Source: Aselliscus stoliczkanus
Lineage: Eukaryota; Chordata; Mammalia; Chiroptera; Hipposideridae
Direction of reading: 5' to 3'
Length of the DNA: 64,000 bases
NCBI GenBank assembly: GCA_033961575.1
Contig: CM066731.1
Coordinates: 60,169,501 to 60,233,500 of the forward strand
The translations under genes were made by a program, and so were the position numbers. The notes under the pieces are model-generated. The model made no database searches, was not told where the DNA came from, and saw nothing but the letters and a program-made list of their open reading frames with translations. This document shows, piece after piece, positions 34,316 through 46,769 of this stretch. The stretch's first letter is position 1. Every line of letters starts with the position of its first letter.

Positions 34316-34740
34316 GGGGCCAGCCGAGTGGCACTTTGGTTGGGAGTTGGCTTGGGATGCCAGCTATGAGCAGCAGGGCCCCAGTTCGGATCCCACATGA
34401 GGGCCAGTGATGCTGCGCCCTCTGCAGCCAAGATGTGAACAACAGCTTGACCCGGAGCTGGGCTTCCATGAGTGGCCAGTGACGGCAGTGGGGCTGGCTG
34501 GCAGCTGGCGTGCGCTTTCCTGAGCTTCCGGGAGCGAATGTCAAATGGCCAGAGAATGACTGCCTCACCCGGAAAGAGCACAATGATAATACCAACATGG
34601 GCCAGTGAAGCGATGTCCTCCACAACTAGACTGAAGAACAAAAGGACAGCAGCTTGTCTGTTCCCCTTCCCCGATTCCCCAATGCTGTTACTCTCCCCCA
34701 ATTCCCCAATAAAATCTTTTAAAAAATAAATAAATGAATG
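34316..34740 (+). mobile_element. Long T+ SINE, second of a stacked pair
   Basis: Starts GGGGCCAGCCGAGTGGCACTTTGG, shares AAGAT-GTGAACAACAGC with the older subtype, and ends CCCCAATAAAATCTTTT with an AAATAAATGAATG tail. A third version of the target (TAATGGATTG, 34743-34752) closes it, so it entered the duplicated target of the first SINE, or the reverse. Confidence 0.92.
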
Positions 34741-34754
34741 AATAATGGATTGTA

Positions 34755-36355
34755 GTGCATGTTAATTTATAAACTTAAAAGATGTTCAATATAAGGTCAA
34801 GAAAATGCTCCCCATCATCAGAAGTGTACTGGAAAAAAACCACTCTTTACCCTATTAGAGAACTATTTTTTCCCATCACTTGAATTACTATATGCAGTAC
34901 TTTCTTGGTACAACAATGAAAAACATAAATGAGGAAGATTCAAAGAATGGCACAAAAATGAAGGGAAATGGGTATATGGGGCACACTCCAGACAGAAAGA
35001 CAAGGGCTGAAAGCAGATGTGACTAAAAACACGGGTGGGATTACATTATCTCAGTTGCAAACCCCAGACTGTCAGAAAAAGAGGTTATCACTTAAAACTT
35101 TTGAGCTTTACATTTAGGACTGAGCAAACTTAAAAAACTCATCGTCAAATACGATACAGTACACAGAGAGGGGAGGGGAAGAAGAAACAGTATGAGCAAA
35201 AACCGCTTGGGAGAAATGTTTTTAATCAACTTTAATTTGAAGATAACAGCAATTCTGACTTTGTAAGGAAAATTATAATTTTTTTGGAGAGAAAACATGG
35301 CAAATTGGAAACAGCAAGAGACATAAAGGGACCTTGGAAAACTAAATCAGATGATACATACTTAAGTCCATAAATGGTGAAGTGTAAAAATGCTAATAAT
35401 AGTTTTACTCTCTCTAAGCTATAAACAATGAACATGAGAATTTTCAAGCCAGTATGCTAATCCCACCAATGATTATTGTCACAGGGCCATAAATGGAAGA
35501 GCTGAGACTTAAAACCCAATTTGTCTGACACCACAGCCTAAGCTCTTTTGACCCCTATATTATTCCATTTCCCAACAATACTTTAACCACAATTTTATAC
35601 CAGTGAACTTAAGGAGCAAAGCAATATTCATTCAGTAGCTGCCAGAAGGGTCTAGAGAGTAAATGGGCTTGTTTGCAGTCTGTGCGTGTCACCCAGACAC
35701 TCCGGTAGGGATGACGTTTCTGCCTGTGTAGTCCTTCTTACAGGGTTGCAAGGGTTTGTTGCACTTCTAGGCAGGTTTCAGTACAATGGCCAAATAATGC
35801 GATTATTTAGCAATATCTTATGTTGGCCTAATGCTTTCTAGTTTTTTCCATTTTAACATGCATTATCTCATTTGAGGCAAACAGTCACCCAGTGGGGATA
35901 TTCACTGCAATCCAATGAATGCTTATGAAGCACCAACTTACACCACCGATGACTCTATGAAACAGGCACAACACGAAGGAATCAGCCTAAAGAATGAAGT
36001 CCTCTTCCGTGGAAAACCAGGAAATCTCAACATATAGCCAATTTTATTTTGTCCTTTCCCTGACTACCTATATAGGTTCTAAATCATCTAATTTAAGGTT
36101 ATACATACAGCATACTGGTTTTTAGGCCACATGGCATGTTTTCACCAAAAACCACCCTCATCTTAAGGACTTCTAGAATGTTAACAGTTAGAGCTCATCT
36201 TTTCCCACGGCACTCATTTTCAATTACAGGCATAAATGGTTTTAAAATGCCTTTCAAATGCTCCACACTGGAGAAACCAATGTTCTTTCTGCCTACAAAA
36301 ACTACTGCAGGTGGAAAAAGACCAGAAAACAGAAAAGAACAGAAAACATTCTTTC
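34755..36355. other. Unique sequence with a MIR fragment
   Basis: No gene or recent mobile element is seen. About 35480-35575 ('acagggccataaatggaagagctgagacttaaaaccc', 'cctaagctcttttgacc') is a degenerate inverted MIR. Confidence 0.45.
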
Positions 36356-36372
36356 AAAAGGGAAAGGAAGAG

Positions 36373-36481
36373 GCCGGCCGAGTGGTGCGGTGGTTAGGCA
36401 CTGGCTTGGGACGCCAGCGACCCCGGTTCGGGTCCCACATATGATGACCAGTGACACTGCCCTCAAAAAAAAAAAAAAAAA
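36373..36481 (+). mobile_element. Short tRNA-headed SINE
   Basis: GGCCGGCCGAGTGGTGCGG head with GGTTCGGGTCCC and a pure A-tail of about 20. The exact 17-bp target duplication AAAAGGGAAAGGAAGAG is at 36356-36372 and 36482-36498, so this copy looks young. Confidence 0.95.
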
Positions 36482-36499
36482 AAAAGGGAAAGGAAGAGA

Positions 36500-39400
36500 A
36501 AAAGCAAGAGAACATGAGTAAATGTGACAATAAAACAAGACGCATGGAAAGATACTACCCAGTAAAATTAAAATGATTAAGTGAAAGGACCCTACCAATC
36601 ATCATTAATTTTAACGAAAGATGGAGGGGGAGGAGCCCTGGGGGGGAGAGTTAAATGAGCAAACACCGAATTGAATTATCACAGTCAGCATCTAGTCAGG
36701 GGAAATGACTTTGAACAACAGCTACCTGAGCCAGGAGCCGTGTGTCCGTCTGTCTACCAGCAGCAGCACTGTCCTCACCACCAGCCTCAGAAGCCACAAG
36801 ACATTTCGGGCCTCCACGCTGAATCTAGGCAGATTCCAAAAATCTCAGGAGAGCCATCGTAACACCGCAGCGCTCTTGTGACCAAGTTCTAGGGGGGACA
36901 GTGGTAGCTGAAAAGTGAGCTCTGAGGGACCCACGTTGGTGAAAGCATGATGTTCTAACTTGGTAAAGGCGGGGACAAACATTTAGAGCACGGGTTTATA
37001 CAGCGTCAATAGCAGGATCTGCATAATTTCTAACACAACTCATGACTATAAGAAAAATAATATGAAAGGTGGTAAACATTTCCATGTGAACGGGCTCAAA
37101 TACAGCCTTAGTCATAAGTTAGTAAAAAGGACTCAAGACTAAAATATTTAGTCCAATACTCAAGGGCTTTGGTGAGAAAAAAAACACTGTGTATGTGTGT
37201 GCGCACTTGTACTTAAAAATAATAGCTGTCAACCTAAACTTTATAAATGGGTTTTTTCTATCATGAGGTTTAAATTCTTTATTACGTTGGCTTTTTCCCT
37301 AAACACTCAATTCAGAATTATATTTTCATTGCCTGCATGAGTAAATCTCTGTAAATAACATTCAGAAAACAAGCAGGAAAAGCCATGCTACAAAATTAAG
37401 CAGCCATTGGTTTTTCAGGATTTTTTCTGTTTTGTTTTGTGTTTTTTAAGTTACTTGGAAGCTTGGAGTACTTATTAAATGCTTGCTGTTCTTTCCTAGA
37501 ATTCTGACTTTAGCAAAGAGGATCCCAGGAGAACTCTAGTGGCTATAATTCACACACTGGCAGAACACTAGTCAAAACTCTGACCTTGTGGCTCTCAGAT
37601 AAGAGACACCCTTTACCCCTAAATGTGCTAAAGGTTTCTGAAGGCAAAAGGCTCGTGCAGAGTAACAGCGCTCAGTATGCTCCCCTTCCGTACACAACTA
37701 CGTGTAACTGATGCGGCACCACAGAAATCTTCTATTGTTCTCCTCAAGGAAAATAGCAGCTCCCCAATCATGTCTGACTTTACGTATGATCTGCAAAACA
37801 CCACGCCAACTCCTTGGGTGATGAGGAACATTTTTTTAGAAATAAATGCAAGTGACTAGAAGCCCACATTTGCCCTTCAACCACTGCTATTCCTTTAATG
37901 CAAACTCCTAAAACCGTTCTCATTTCCCTCTTCTGTAACGCTGACCTTGTTTCAGCTTCTAGGCTTCATTAAAAGGCAATGAATACTGTTTTGATATGAA
38001 ATAATTCAAAATAACAGCATTTGTGCGGTTAACGCGACAACTTTTGTGCCGGTTTCTGAAGCTCTGTGGGAATAATGGTATTAGACACTACTATTTTTTT
38101 CCCCTTTTTCCTCAGGAGGTGGACTACATTTCCAGATACAGTGAAAAGGCTACCAACAGAGTAATAGTTCCACCAATAACATATATAAATAGGACTGCTG
38201 AGAGTATAATATAGATTTTGGAGTTACTGCACAGAGGGACCCATAATCACAATACTCCAGCTTTTAGTAAAAACCAGTTCTCAGGTACAAACAGTCTCGA
38301 CTTAAAATGTCTGATAATCAGTTTCCATGTATTAAGTGGTACCATTCAAAGTGTTTGAAAATTCTCTCTGAAAATAATCACATATCTAAATGTTAAGGAT
38401 TTTTTAAAGCTACTTTTTAAAAAAGGAACAGAAGTGAAAAACTAAAATACCCTGCTGAAATAAAAATAACACGGATACCAATGAGACATGCCCAAGCCCT
38501 ACCATGATTTCAAGACGATACTATTCAAAATCAACACTTATATGACTCAATATTCTCAACTATGAATGACATTTGACACCAATATTTCTAGCTCTAAAAA
38601 TCTATGACTTTAGGAAGTCTATGGTTTTTTGGTTTGGTTTGGTTTTTTATGGTTTCATTACATGCAAAATATTGTTAAAGAGAAGTCGATGCTCAGCAGA
38701 AGACACAGGCATTGCTCTCAGGAGGATTTCAAACGAAGACCAGGAAATGAGACAAATGAGACAGGAGTTTAATACTAATATTAAAGCTCAATGCAAGGTG
38801 TGACATCTTATATGCCAAACGGGAGGTTCAGAGAACAGTAGCAACAATTTCATCACAGTGTGGAATAAAAGCGTGCGGAACTTTAAATGAAGCTTACTTA
38901 ACCCAAGTTGTAAAGCAAGCACAGGATTTGGACAGGCAGAAAGGCTGAGGGTGCCACCAGAAGGATCAGTCAACACTGGCTAAAGAAGTCTGGCTAAAGC
39001 ACAAGGCTTGTGTTCACAGCAATGCGGTTATGAAACACACTGGGTCAGGACTTCCACCAGCAGGCAATTACAAGACATTGAACAGTTCAGGGAGCAATGA
39101 AAGGTGGCATCTTAGAAAGCTTAATCTCAGAGGGGAGGGAAGGGTATATTAGATGAAAGACCAAAAAAGTTAAAGGGTACGTAATCAAATAAGGTAGAGA
39201 AATACAGGCATTACTCAGATTTTCAAGTCAAAGAAAATCTACTGAGGCTAAAGTCACTGCTAATCTATATCAATGAAATTTATCAACTCTCCACTTTATT
39301 CTTCTTCTAAGACATATTAAGTACAATTGAGATGCTTGATTTTATTAAAACCTTTTACTGTACTTCTAAAGTGTCACATAAACTATATTTATGTAAAAAT

Positions 39401-40340
39401 CTACTTTAATTTAGAAAAGTTAGGACAGTTGTTATTATTGGTCCTAAACCTTTCTCAAAAGGAAATGAGTGCTGCTTCACAATCTTGTTGATTCTGTTAG
39501 GCCACAAGGGTGCCACCGGGGTGCCACAGGGCACTAGAAGAAATCATTTATTGGTCAACATAGCTTATTCCTCCCCAAATGGAGCAATTTACTTTGTCAC
39601 TCCCCATGGGAAAGTCTAGATTGTTATGTACCCTATAAATATGCCATACAAAAACAAAATTAGCATCTCTGATATAATTGCTACTAAACTGAAAGCGTAA
39701 AAATCGTGAAACATTTTCCAAAATTAACATTAAAGTCCTCAAAAAAGGAAAAAGGTTTATGACACTCTTCACACTTTCAATTTCTGTCTCACTATATTTA
39801 ATTTCTTCATATTTAACAGTATACCTAAAATAATAAATCTCAGTAACTTTTAAACACTGTAATTTTTTTATCCATTTTTGAAAAGCACAGATTTCACATG
39901 AAACTCAGTTCATTTGACACACTGATTTATTCTGAAAAATTCCATATACGTTCAATTTTTGTAACTCAAATAGTTGAAAATTTTGAAAGATGGCCATTTA
40001 AGGAAGCCAGCAGTACATACAACTGGTTCTTTTCAAAACGAACTGAACTACAAAAGGTGTAAGATGAACATCAGCCCAGATTCATCTGTTTTCCTAAATT
40101 GGGATTTTGCATTTTCTTAAAGTTTGTTCTTTTTAGATGGTGCTATAAAGACTGGCTTATAAACATGGTATTGAAATTACTCCCATCATATTAGATAGGA
40201 GAAATGTGATATATTGGAATTCATTTTTCAGAGTAGAGAATGGATAATGCTGAGTAGCATGGACCCTATTCATCTATACTGAGTTTCACTGTTTGCTTCC
40301 TGGCAGACATGAGGCCCCAAGACACAGCAGAAGGAACACA
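36500..40340. other. Long stretch without recognised gene or recent repeat
   Basis: Nearly 4 kb of ordinary AT-rich sequence. The frames at 36671-36862 and 38573-38803 have no motif or splice context that I trust. It is the SINE-poorest part of the window together with 4-9.6 kb and 25-28.9 kb. Confidence 0.4.
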
Positions 40341-40349
40341 ATCTTTATA

Positions 40350-40545
40350 AGCACCCTTCAATTTGAGTCCTGCTTCTGCCAATGACTAGCTTGAGATATT
40401 GCTAACCATTCCACATGGTGGATGTATGGTGTACGGGGACAAACAGGAGCTGCTATTGCCTACCTCCTAGGAATATTGTGAAGTTTAAACGAGAGCTTCA
40501 GTGAAGTTCTGGACACACAGTAGGTCCTTCCTGTCCCAGGCCCAT
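40350..40545 (+). mobile_element. MIR element
   Basis: Sense MIR: 'tttgagtcctgcttctgccaatgactagcttg', 'tgcctacctcctaggaatattgtgaagtttaaacgag' and 'tggacacacagtaggtcc' give head-to-tail order. It is diverged in the middle. Confidence 0.78.
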
Positions 40546-40549
40546 TATG

Positions 40550-41328
40550 CTTCTGTGCTTGCCTAAGAAGTAAAACAAGAAGCTACAAAGTGTTAAAGGC
40601 AGAATAGTGCCTCATTCATCTTTTTTTTTTTCAGGATTATATAAACTGAATATTTAAAAACACACACAGAAAAGATGAGAGCTATGAAAACAAACAAATG
40701 AAGAATACTATGTTAGAAAATTTCAGGCTTTCTTTCATGGAGCTCTCTTGAAAATACTTGCCACTTTCGCAGGGAAATGATATTTTACAGACTAAGAAAT
40801 ATGAAATAAAAACTTACTGTACTTCCACAAGTATCTCTCCCACTTCAAACCCTACATTTTCTTGATATGTTTGGTTATATCATTTCCACAGTGGATCTGT
40901 GGCAGCTAAGAGTGACTTAGGAAGACAGAGAATCAGCACACTGAGTCTCACGGAGCCCATGTTCTTCCAAATGCCATCGTTCCATGATGACTGTGGTTCT
41001 CAGCCACAATTGCTTCACCTGGACACATCTTAAGAGAACGTGTTTCAAATACCAAAGGATCAGTTCTTCTAGGAAAAAAAATCTGAACTTTTATAGGGAA
41101 AATATGGATTTAAGGTGAACACACATATGCTTCCTTCATTGTGTTGCTTATTCTTTGATTCTGAGAAATACTATTGTAAAGAGGCAAGAAAAAGAAGAAA
41201 TGCAACTGCTAAAGGGGGAAAAAGTGCCTGAAGAAACAGAAGCTCCAATGAGGCTCATGATAGAAAGAAAAGGCAGGACAACGGTCAAACAAGTGAAGGA
41301 AGTTTACCTGGTGTGAGAACCAACTTTT
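40550..41328. other. No gene seen
   Basis: Unique sequence. 'gactgtggttctcagccac' near 40985 could be the end of an old hAT (MER5-like) element, but the rest does not follow, so I do not annotate it. Confidence 0.35.
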
Positions 41329-41342
41329 AAAACTCTAGTGAT

Positions 41343-41478
41343 GGGCCGGCCTAGTGGCTCAGTTGGTTAAGAGCTCGCTCAAGAGTGTGAGCGGAGCTCA
41401 GCAACAGTAGTTCGATGCCCAGCCCGAGTTGAGCTGCCACTGAGCTGCCAACAGGTGGCAGGATGGCTCAGCTAAACA

Positions 41479-41515
<37 letters not shown>
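41343..41515 (+). mobile_element. SINE of the second head type
   Basis: GGGCCGGCCTAGTGGCTCAGTTGG head, GTTCGATGCCCAGCCCGAG, CAACAGGTGGCAGGATGG and a (TAAA)n tail of about 45 bp. The exact 14-bp target duplication AAAACTCTAGTGAT is at 41329-41342 and 41516-41529. Confidence 0.95.
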
Positions 41516-41517
<2 letters not shown>

Positions 41518-41599
41518 AACTCTAGTGATTTAAAATTAAATTAAAATCGATATAAACTCGCATGATTTTTACTGTACTGGATAATAATACAAGTGCACT

Positions 41600-41755
41600 T
41601 AAATTACCTCAAAAAATAAGGGGAATAATATAAAGAATAATGTAAATATACTTAACACAACTAAACTGCACACTCAAAAATAGTTAAGATGATAAATTTT
41701 ATGATATGTGTTTTTACCACAATTATTAACAAATATAAAATAAAATAAAGGTAAG
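41600..41755 (+). mobile_element. L1 3'-end remnant
   Basis: 'aactaaactgcacactcaaaaatagttaagatgataaattttatgatatgtg' followed by 'ttaccacaattatt' is the familiar last part of many mammalian L1 3' UTRs. Confidence 0.7.
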
Positions 41756-41759
41756 AACT

Positions 41760-42995
41760 GCATAGAACCATCTAGAATTCCTATACACTTAAAAAAGAGG
41801 CATCGAATGTCTAGGATTCCCTTTTAAAACATATACTTGATTTTGTAGGGGAAAAAAAAAACAACCAAGGAATTTCACTTATAAAGATACTAAAAAAGTA
41901 TTGAGCAACTTACAGAAATTCAGTTAGTCCTCATTTACCATCATCAATAGGTTCTGTAGCTTTAAGCCAAAGGACAGATAACCGAACTAATTCTCCAACA
42001 GGCTAATTTGATATAAATAAGAATTAAGTTCCTATAGCATTTCACCCCTGTTATAATGAAATATTAGACAAATGATGTTCTTTAAGACCTGCTGTATTCT
42101 GATAAAAGGGTAGACATTTTACTATCTTGGCTATCAATGAAAATTTTGATCTGTGAGTGCTAATCTGTAGAGATGGGGTTTTTTTGTGTTTTTGTTTTTT
42201 TTTTTCAAACCACATAAACACAAATATACTACACTTGGGGAAACACATCAGTCCCAAGAGGATGTAAGAACTATTGCAGCTTTTCAAATATATTCACCGC
42301 GTCGGTTTCCTCAAAACCCTGAAAAGGAAATTCCCTATCACCTCTGGTCAAATCAGATATATATATGCCTATATATAGTTAACTTAAAGTATTAGAAAAA
42401 ATTTTTATTAGGCTAAAAATTATGTTTCCTGTAATCCATTAGGAAAAGCAGAAAAATTTGTGAGCTAGGTTACTGAGGTAATGAAAAAGGAATATAAAAC
42501 AAGAAAACAAAAAACACCCTTAGCAGTACATTCATTTTGAAACCCTACAGATTAAAAAAAAAAAAAAATTCCAAGCAGAATTTAAAGCAGTATTTCTGGA
42601 AATCAGATTCTGTTCTAGAACTCTAAAGAAGCTCAAAGGTCATCCGCCCAAACAAAAATCACCAATAAAGTCCTCAGACTTACTGGAAAGGAAGGAAAGG
42701 GAATACGGTATTTAATTTCAAATGCGACTATTTTAATGTGTTCGGAAGTGCCTAGATTAGTTAGGGGTCACACAGAACCGAGGACACACAGCTCCGTTCC
42801 AGGGGAGCGACTCACGAGCAGAAACCACACCCTCAAATCCTCCTCTTTTCAGAAGTGCCACAAATGCTCATTTTATGATTTAGCCTATGCCACGTGGGGG
42901 GGGGGGGGGAACGGGAGGAGGGAACAGTAGGGAGTAGGGTTCACTCTTCTCGTGGGTACTAACCTCCATCATTTTTAAAAAAACATTCAAAAGCA
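41760..42995. other. No gene seen, includes a G-run
   Basis: AT-rich sequence. A pure run of 14 G lies at 42896-42909. No coding frame or recent repeat is recognised. Confidence 0.45.
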
Positions 42996-42999
42996 TGGC

Positions 43000-44470
43000 T
43001 ATATCAAAGCTTATGTTTTATGAAATACACAATATGTACAAATGTGAACAGTTTGATGAGTTTTAGCAAACAGGTAACATGTATTACTACAGCAATATAT
43101 AGAACATTTCCATCATTCCAGAAAGTTCCTTCCTGACCCTTTACAGTCAACTCCTCACCCCCACCCCAGTCAACCACTTGTCTGATTTCTGTTACTATAG
43201 TTTGCTTCATTTTTCCTGTTCTAAAGCCTCATATAAATGGAAACATAAAATATTTATCTAGCTCCTTTTGTTCAGCATTAACATTTTTGAGATCCACCCA
43301 TGTGGTTGTTATGTTTGTCCTTTTTCATTGCTGAATACTCTCCCATTGTATGAATATTACAATTTATTCAATCATTTATTCTGTTGATGGACATTTGGGT
43401 TTTTCACAATTTGGAGCTGTTAATAAAGCCACCATGAACAGTCAGATATAAGTCTTTTTGTGGACATGTGCTTACATTCCTCTTAGATAACTGGGGAGCA
43501 ATATGGTAAATATATGTTGAACTTCTCAAGAACTTTCTAAGAATCTGCCAATGTGTTATCCAAAATGGTAGTCCACTTGGAACTCCTACCAGCAACGAAT
43601 GAGATCTAGTTTGTTTCACATTTTCCCCAACCCTGGTATTGTCAGTTTTTTTCTAATTTAGCTATTCTATTTCACTGTGGTTTTAATTTGCATTTCCCTG
43701 ATGGTTTACAATATTGAGCATTTCTTCATGTGCTTATTGGTCATTTGCATATCTATTTTTTGTGAGGTATCTAAGTCTTTCGAACATTTGAAAACGGGTT
43801 GATTTCTTATTGTAACACTTTTTGTCAAGTGATAACACAAGCTGAGTTAAGTTATAACTCAAGAGTTCTTTATATATTCTAGATACAAATCTTTTGTATT
43901 ATGAATATTTTCTCCCAGTCTGTGGCTTGCCTTTTCATTTTCTTAACAGTTTCTTTAGAAGAGCAGATGGCTTTGATTTTGATGAAGTCCAATTTATCAT
44001 TTTTATTCTCTGATAGTGCTTCCTGTGTTCTAAGAAATACTTGCCTATCCCAAAGTTGGTATGATTTTGTCCTGTTTCCTTCTAAAGCTTCATAGTTCTA
44101 GCTTTTATATTGAGGTTTATTTCTAATGAAATTTTATACATTTTATGAGAAAAAGTCAAAAGGACAAGGTTCATTTTTTCCCATACCAATATCCAGTTGT
44201 TTTAATGCCATTTGCTGATCAAAAAGCAACTGACCGTATATGTATGGGTATATTTGCAAGTTCTATTCTGTTCCACTGATCTATCTACATGTCTGTCATT
44301 ATGCCAACACCACACTGTCTTGATTCTTGAAGCTTTATAATAAACCTTGAAATCAGATAGTATGAGACCTCTAATTTTCTTCTTCATTCCCAAAATAAAC
44401 TCTGGCCATCCTAGGTCTTTGCATTTCCATATGAATTTTAGCACCAGCTTGTCAATTTATACAATTTTTC
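43000..44470 (-). mobile_element. L1 remnant, ORF2 end and 3' UTR, inverted
   Basis: About 1.5 kb of inverted L1: 'catccattgtatgaatattacaatttattcaatcatt', 'ttggagctgttaataaagccaccatgaac', 'catttgcatatctattttttgtgagg', 'ttctagatacaaatcttttgtattatg' and 'tgccaacaccacactgtcttgattc' follow the normal ORF2 order backwards. Many stops and indels make it inactive. Confidence 0.9.
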
Positions 44471-44474
44471 ACTC

Positions 44475-45764
44475 ACTGCGGAATGAAGAAAAAAAGGGAG
44501 CTTGGCAAAGAATATTAAAAATATAATCCCATTTTAGTTTAATCAAATCTATAAAGGCATATGCATAAAAGAACCTGAACACATATACAACAAGTAAAAG
44601 AATTCTCTCTAATGGTGAGGTTACAAAAGATTTTTTTTCTTTTTACTAATCTTTATTTTCCAAAATTAACAATTTTATAAGGAAAAAGTTATATATAATT
44701 AATAAACATATGCCTACAACAAGGAAAAAAAGGACTCATATTCGGTGATACTATTTTCCACCCTTAATCTCACACATTATCTGTAAATGCAAAAAAAAAA
44801 AAAAAAAGGTATGAAATGATAAACTACAACCTATTAACGCTCCCTTAAGGAGGAGAGGACTTTTGCAAGACGAATGAGGAAAGACTTTCACTTTTTATTT
44901 TATATACTTCTGTAACGTTTGTTTTACAATGACTGTATTTTGTGTATTTAAGAAAAATTAAAATATTCATCAACAAAAATAAAATATATGTATGTATGAT
45001 ATTACTTGAATGGAAGGACTGATGAAAAGATCGTCCCAAAGGAACGCTACCAAACTCCGTCATTTCCATTTTGAGAGAAAGAAAAGCCTTGCTTGCCTAG
45101 AGTTTGCCTAGGCATCAGGTGAGAAGGCTGCTTCAAAAAATCCAAAAGGATTCATCATGTCTCCTTGGGAATCAGAAGCAATCAGAATATGCTATTTTAA
45201 TAACCCACTAAAAATACCCAAAAATTAAAACGGTCGGCAAAAATACCGAGATTTCAAAGATAACAGGCTGTGATTTAATGTTTGTAATGGTTCTATTGAA
45301 TATAAACAACAGCCCAGGTGAGTGTGCCCTGACTAGGGGCACTCGGTCCACATTTCTGACACTGCTCCACGCTTAGGGATGTCAATACATCAAGGTGGAC
45401 CTGTCTAAGGTTCTTATGCTCCCAGGACAGGCTCCGGCTTGCTCAGGTGTCAGACCACCTGAAGTCACAGTATCCTCTTAGGAACTCTGCCTAAAACAGC
45501 ATGAAATGTCAATATGTCTAATTCTACCCAATGAATCAGGACCCTTTCATTAGCAGGAAATAAGACCATATTACACACAAGAAACATAAAATCGTGTATG
45601 CTCATGAAAGCGATGGCACTGGTGAATTAAGCATGCAACTTCCTACGAACATCCTTCACTTTCACTTTATCATCAGACAAGTAATATGAGTTACCAAAAA
45701 CTTAAGGAAAAAATTATGGGAGAAGAAATTTAAGCTGAGAAAATTTCATCCATTAGCTTATTTG
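44475..45764. other. No gene seen
   Basis: AT-rich unique sequence, with short A-runs at 44790-44808. Nothing else to annotate. Confidence 0.45.
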
Positions 45765-45779
45765 GAAAAATACCCTTCT

Positions 45780-45904
45780 AGGGCCGGCCGAGTGGCGCAG
45801 TGGTTAAGAGCTGGCCTGGGACGCCAGCGGCCCTGGTTCAGATCCCACATGAGGGCCAGTGACACTGCCCTCTAAAAAAAAAAAAAAAAAAAAAGAAAAA
45901 AAAA
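45780..45904 (+). mobile_element. Short SINE with long-type head
   Basis: It has the AAGAGCTGG and GGTTCAGATCCC diagnostics of the long subtype but ends at CCCTCTAAAAA like a short copy. The 15-bp target duplication is GAAAAATACCCTTCT (45765-45779) and GAAAAATACCCTTCC (45905-45919). The A-tail is more than 20 bases long, interrupted by G. Confidence 0.93.
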
Positions 45905-45919
45905 GAAAAATACCCTTCC

Positions 45920-46620
45920 ACTCCATTTCAGCAATGAAATCTCTGTCCATGGGCACACTGAGCGCCATTGTTTCATAACATCCCAATGGCGAAGAGGGCA
46001 CAAAAGCAGAAAGAGGGCCGGAGTAGAATAACTGTTTCCAAATACAGAACGCAGTGACAATTTTACAATACCAGAAGGCACACTATCACTTCCTATTTTT
46101 AGAACAAGCACCCTCAAATTTAAATAGGCCATTAGTTGGTCTCCTTTAGGGAGAGTCGCTGATATATCTAACTTTTCTGAGCAGAACCCCCAGTAGAAAT
46201 GTATTTGACACAGTAACCCCCCCCACACACACACACACACAGGAGCATGTGTGCACACACATCTACACTTATACTTGCCTGTATGTTGGGCAACACACTC
46301 CAACATTTTTCTATTATATCTGCTAGTTTTGTTTTTAAGCTGGTTAGAACCCACTGAAGTGACAGCTCCCACTAATGGGATATTACCTACAGTTGAAAAA
46401 GCCTATGAGACAAGCAAGAGAGAAGGACATGAATATATTTAACATCTTTTAATTCGTTTAGATTATGAAACAACTACAAACGCAACATTATTTTAAAGGT
46501 CTATGGTTGGATGGTTTACTTTTATATTGAACTTCCATAAAAAACAGACCAGTGAAATTCAAGCAGTGTTACAGATAAATGCAGCCCTTATTTAATACCA
46601 CTTCCTGTCAAAATCTTATT
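45920..46620. other. Unique sequence with a (CA)n run
   Basis: Includes a C-run and (CA)n at 46217-46240. A 166-codon minus-strand open frame (45872-46372) crosses the SINE poly(A) and the CA repeat, so I reject it as a gene. Confidence 0.45.
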
Positions 46621-46625
46621 TGGGT

Positions 46626-46763
46626 TTATTTTTCACCTTTGGCCAGGGAATGGGGGCCGAGGCTGGGAAAGAGCTGCCCGAGAAAGTCAATCTCGTAGTC
46701 ACTGATGATGCGAGCGCTAGACTGGCCTGCTCCTGACCCCTGGAGCATCCCCCAAGCTTCAGC
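46626..46763 (-). pseudogene. Coding-like fragment of unknown origin
   Basis: Between two in-frame stops lie 45 codons on the minus strand with an internal ATG. The text includes SARIISDYEIDFLGQLFPSL and ends AKGEK. The stop overlaps an AATAAA hexamer (AAAAATAAACC). GC and CpG content exceed the surroundings (for example GATGCGAGCGC). It could be the end of a processed pseudogene or a terminal exon. No splice acceptor is convincing, and I do not recognise a parent gene. Confidence 0.25.
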
Positions 46764-46769
46764 TTAACA

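Noticed and set aside
34102..34701. A 199-codon minus-strand open frame
   Set aside because: It runs antisense through two stacked SINEs, including their tails, and has no relation to a gene.
40985..41060. A MER5-like hAT end ('gactgtggttctcagccac')
   Set aside because: Only the end motif matches; the following sequence does not and no opposite end or duplication was found.
45872..46372. A 166-codon minus-strand open frame
   Set aside because: It crosses a SINE A-tail and a (CA)n tract and ends in a poly-phenylalanine run; no motif or splice context.
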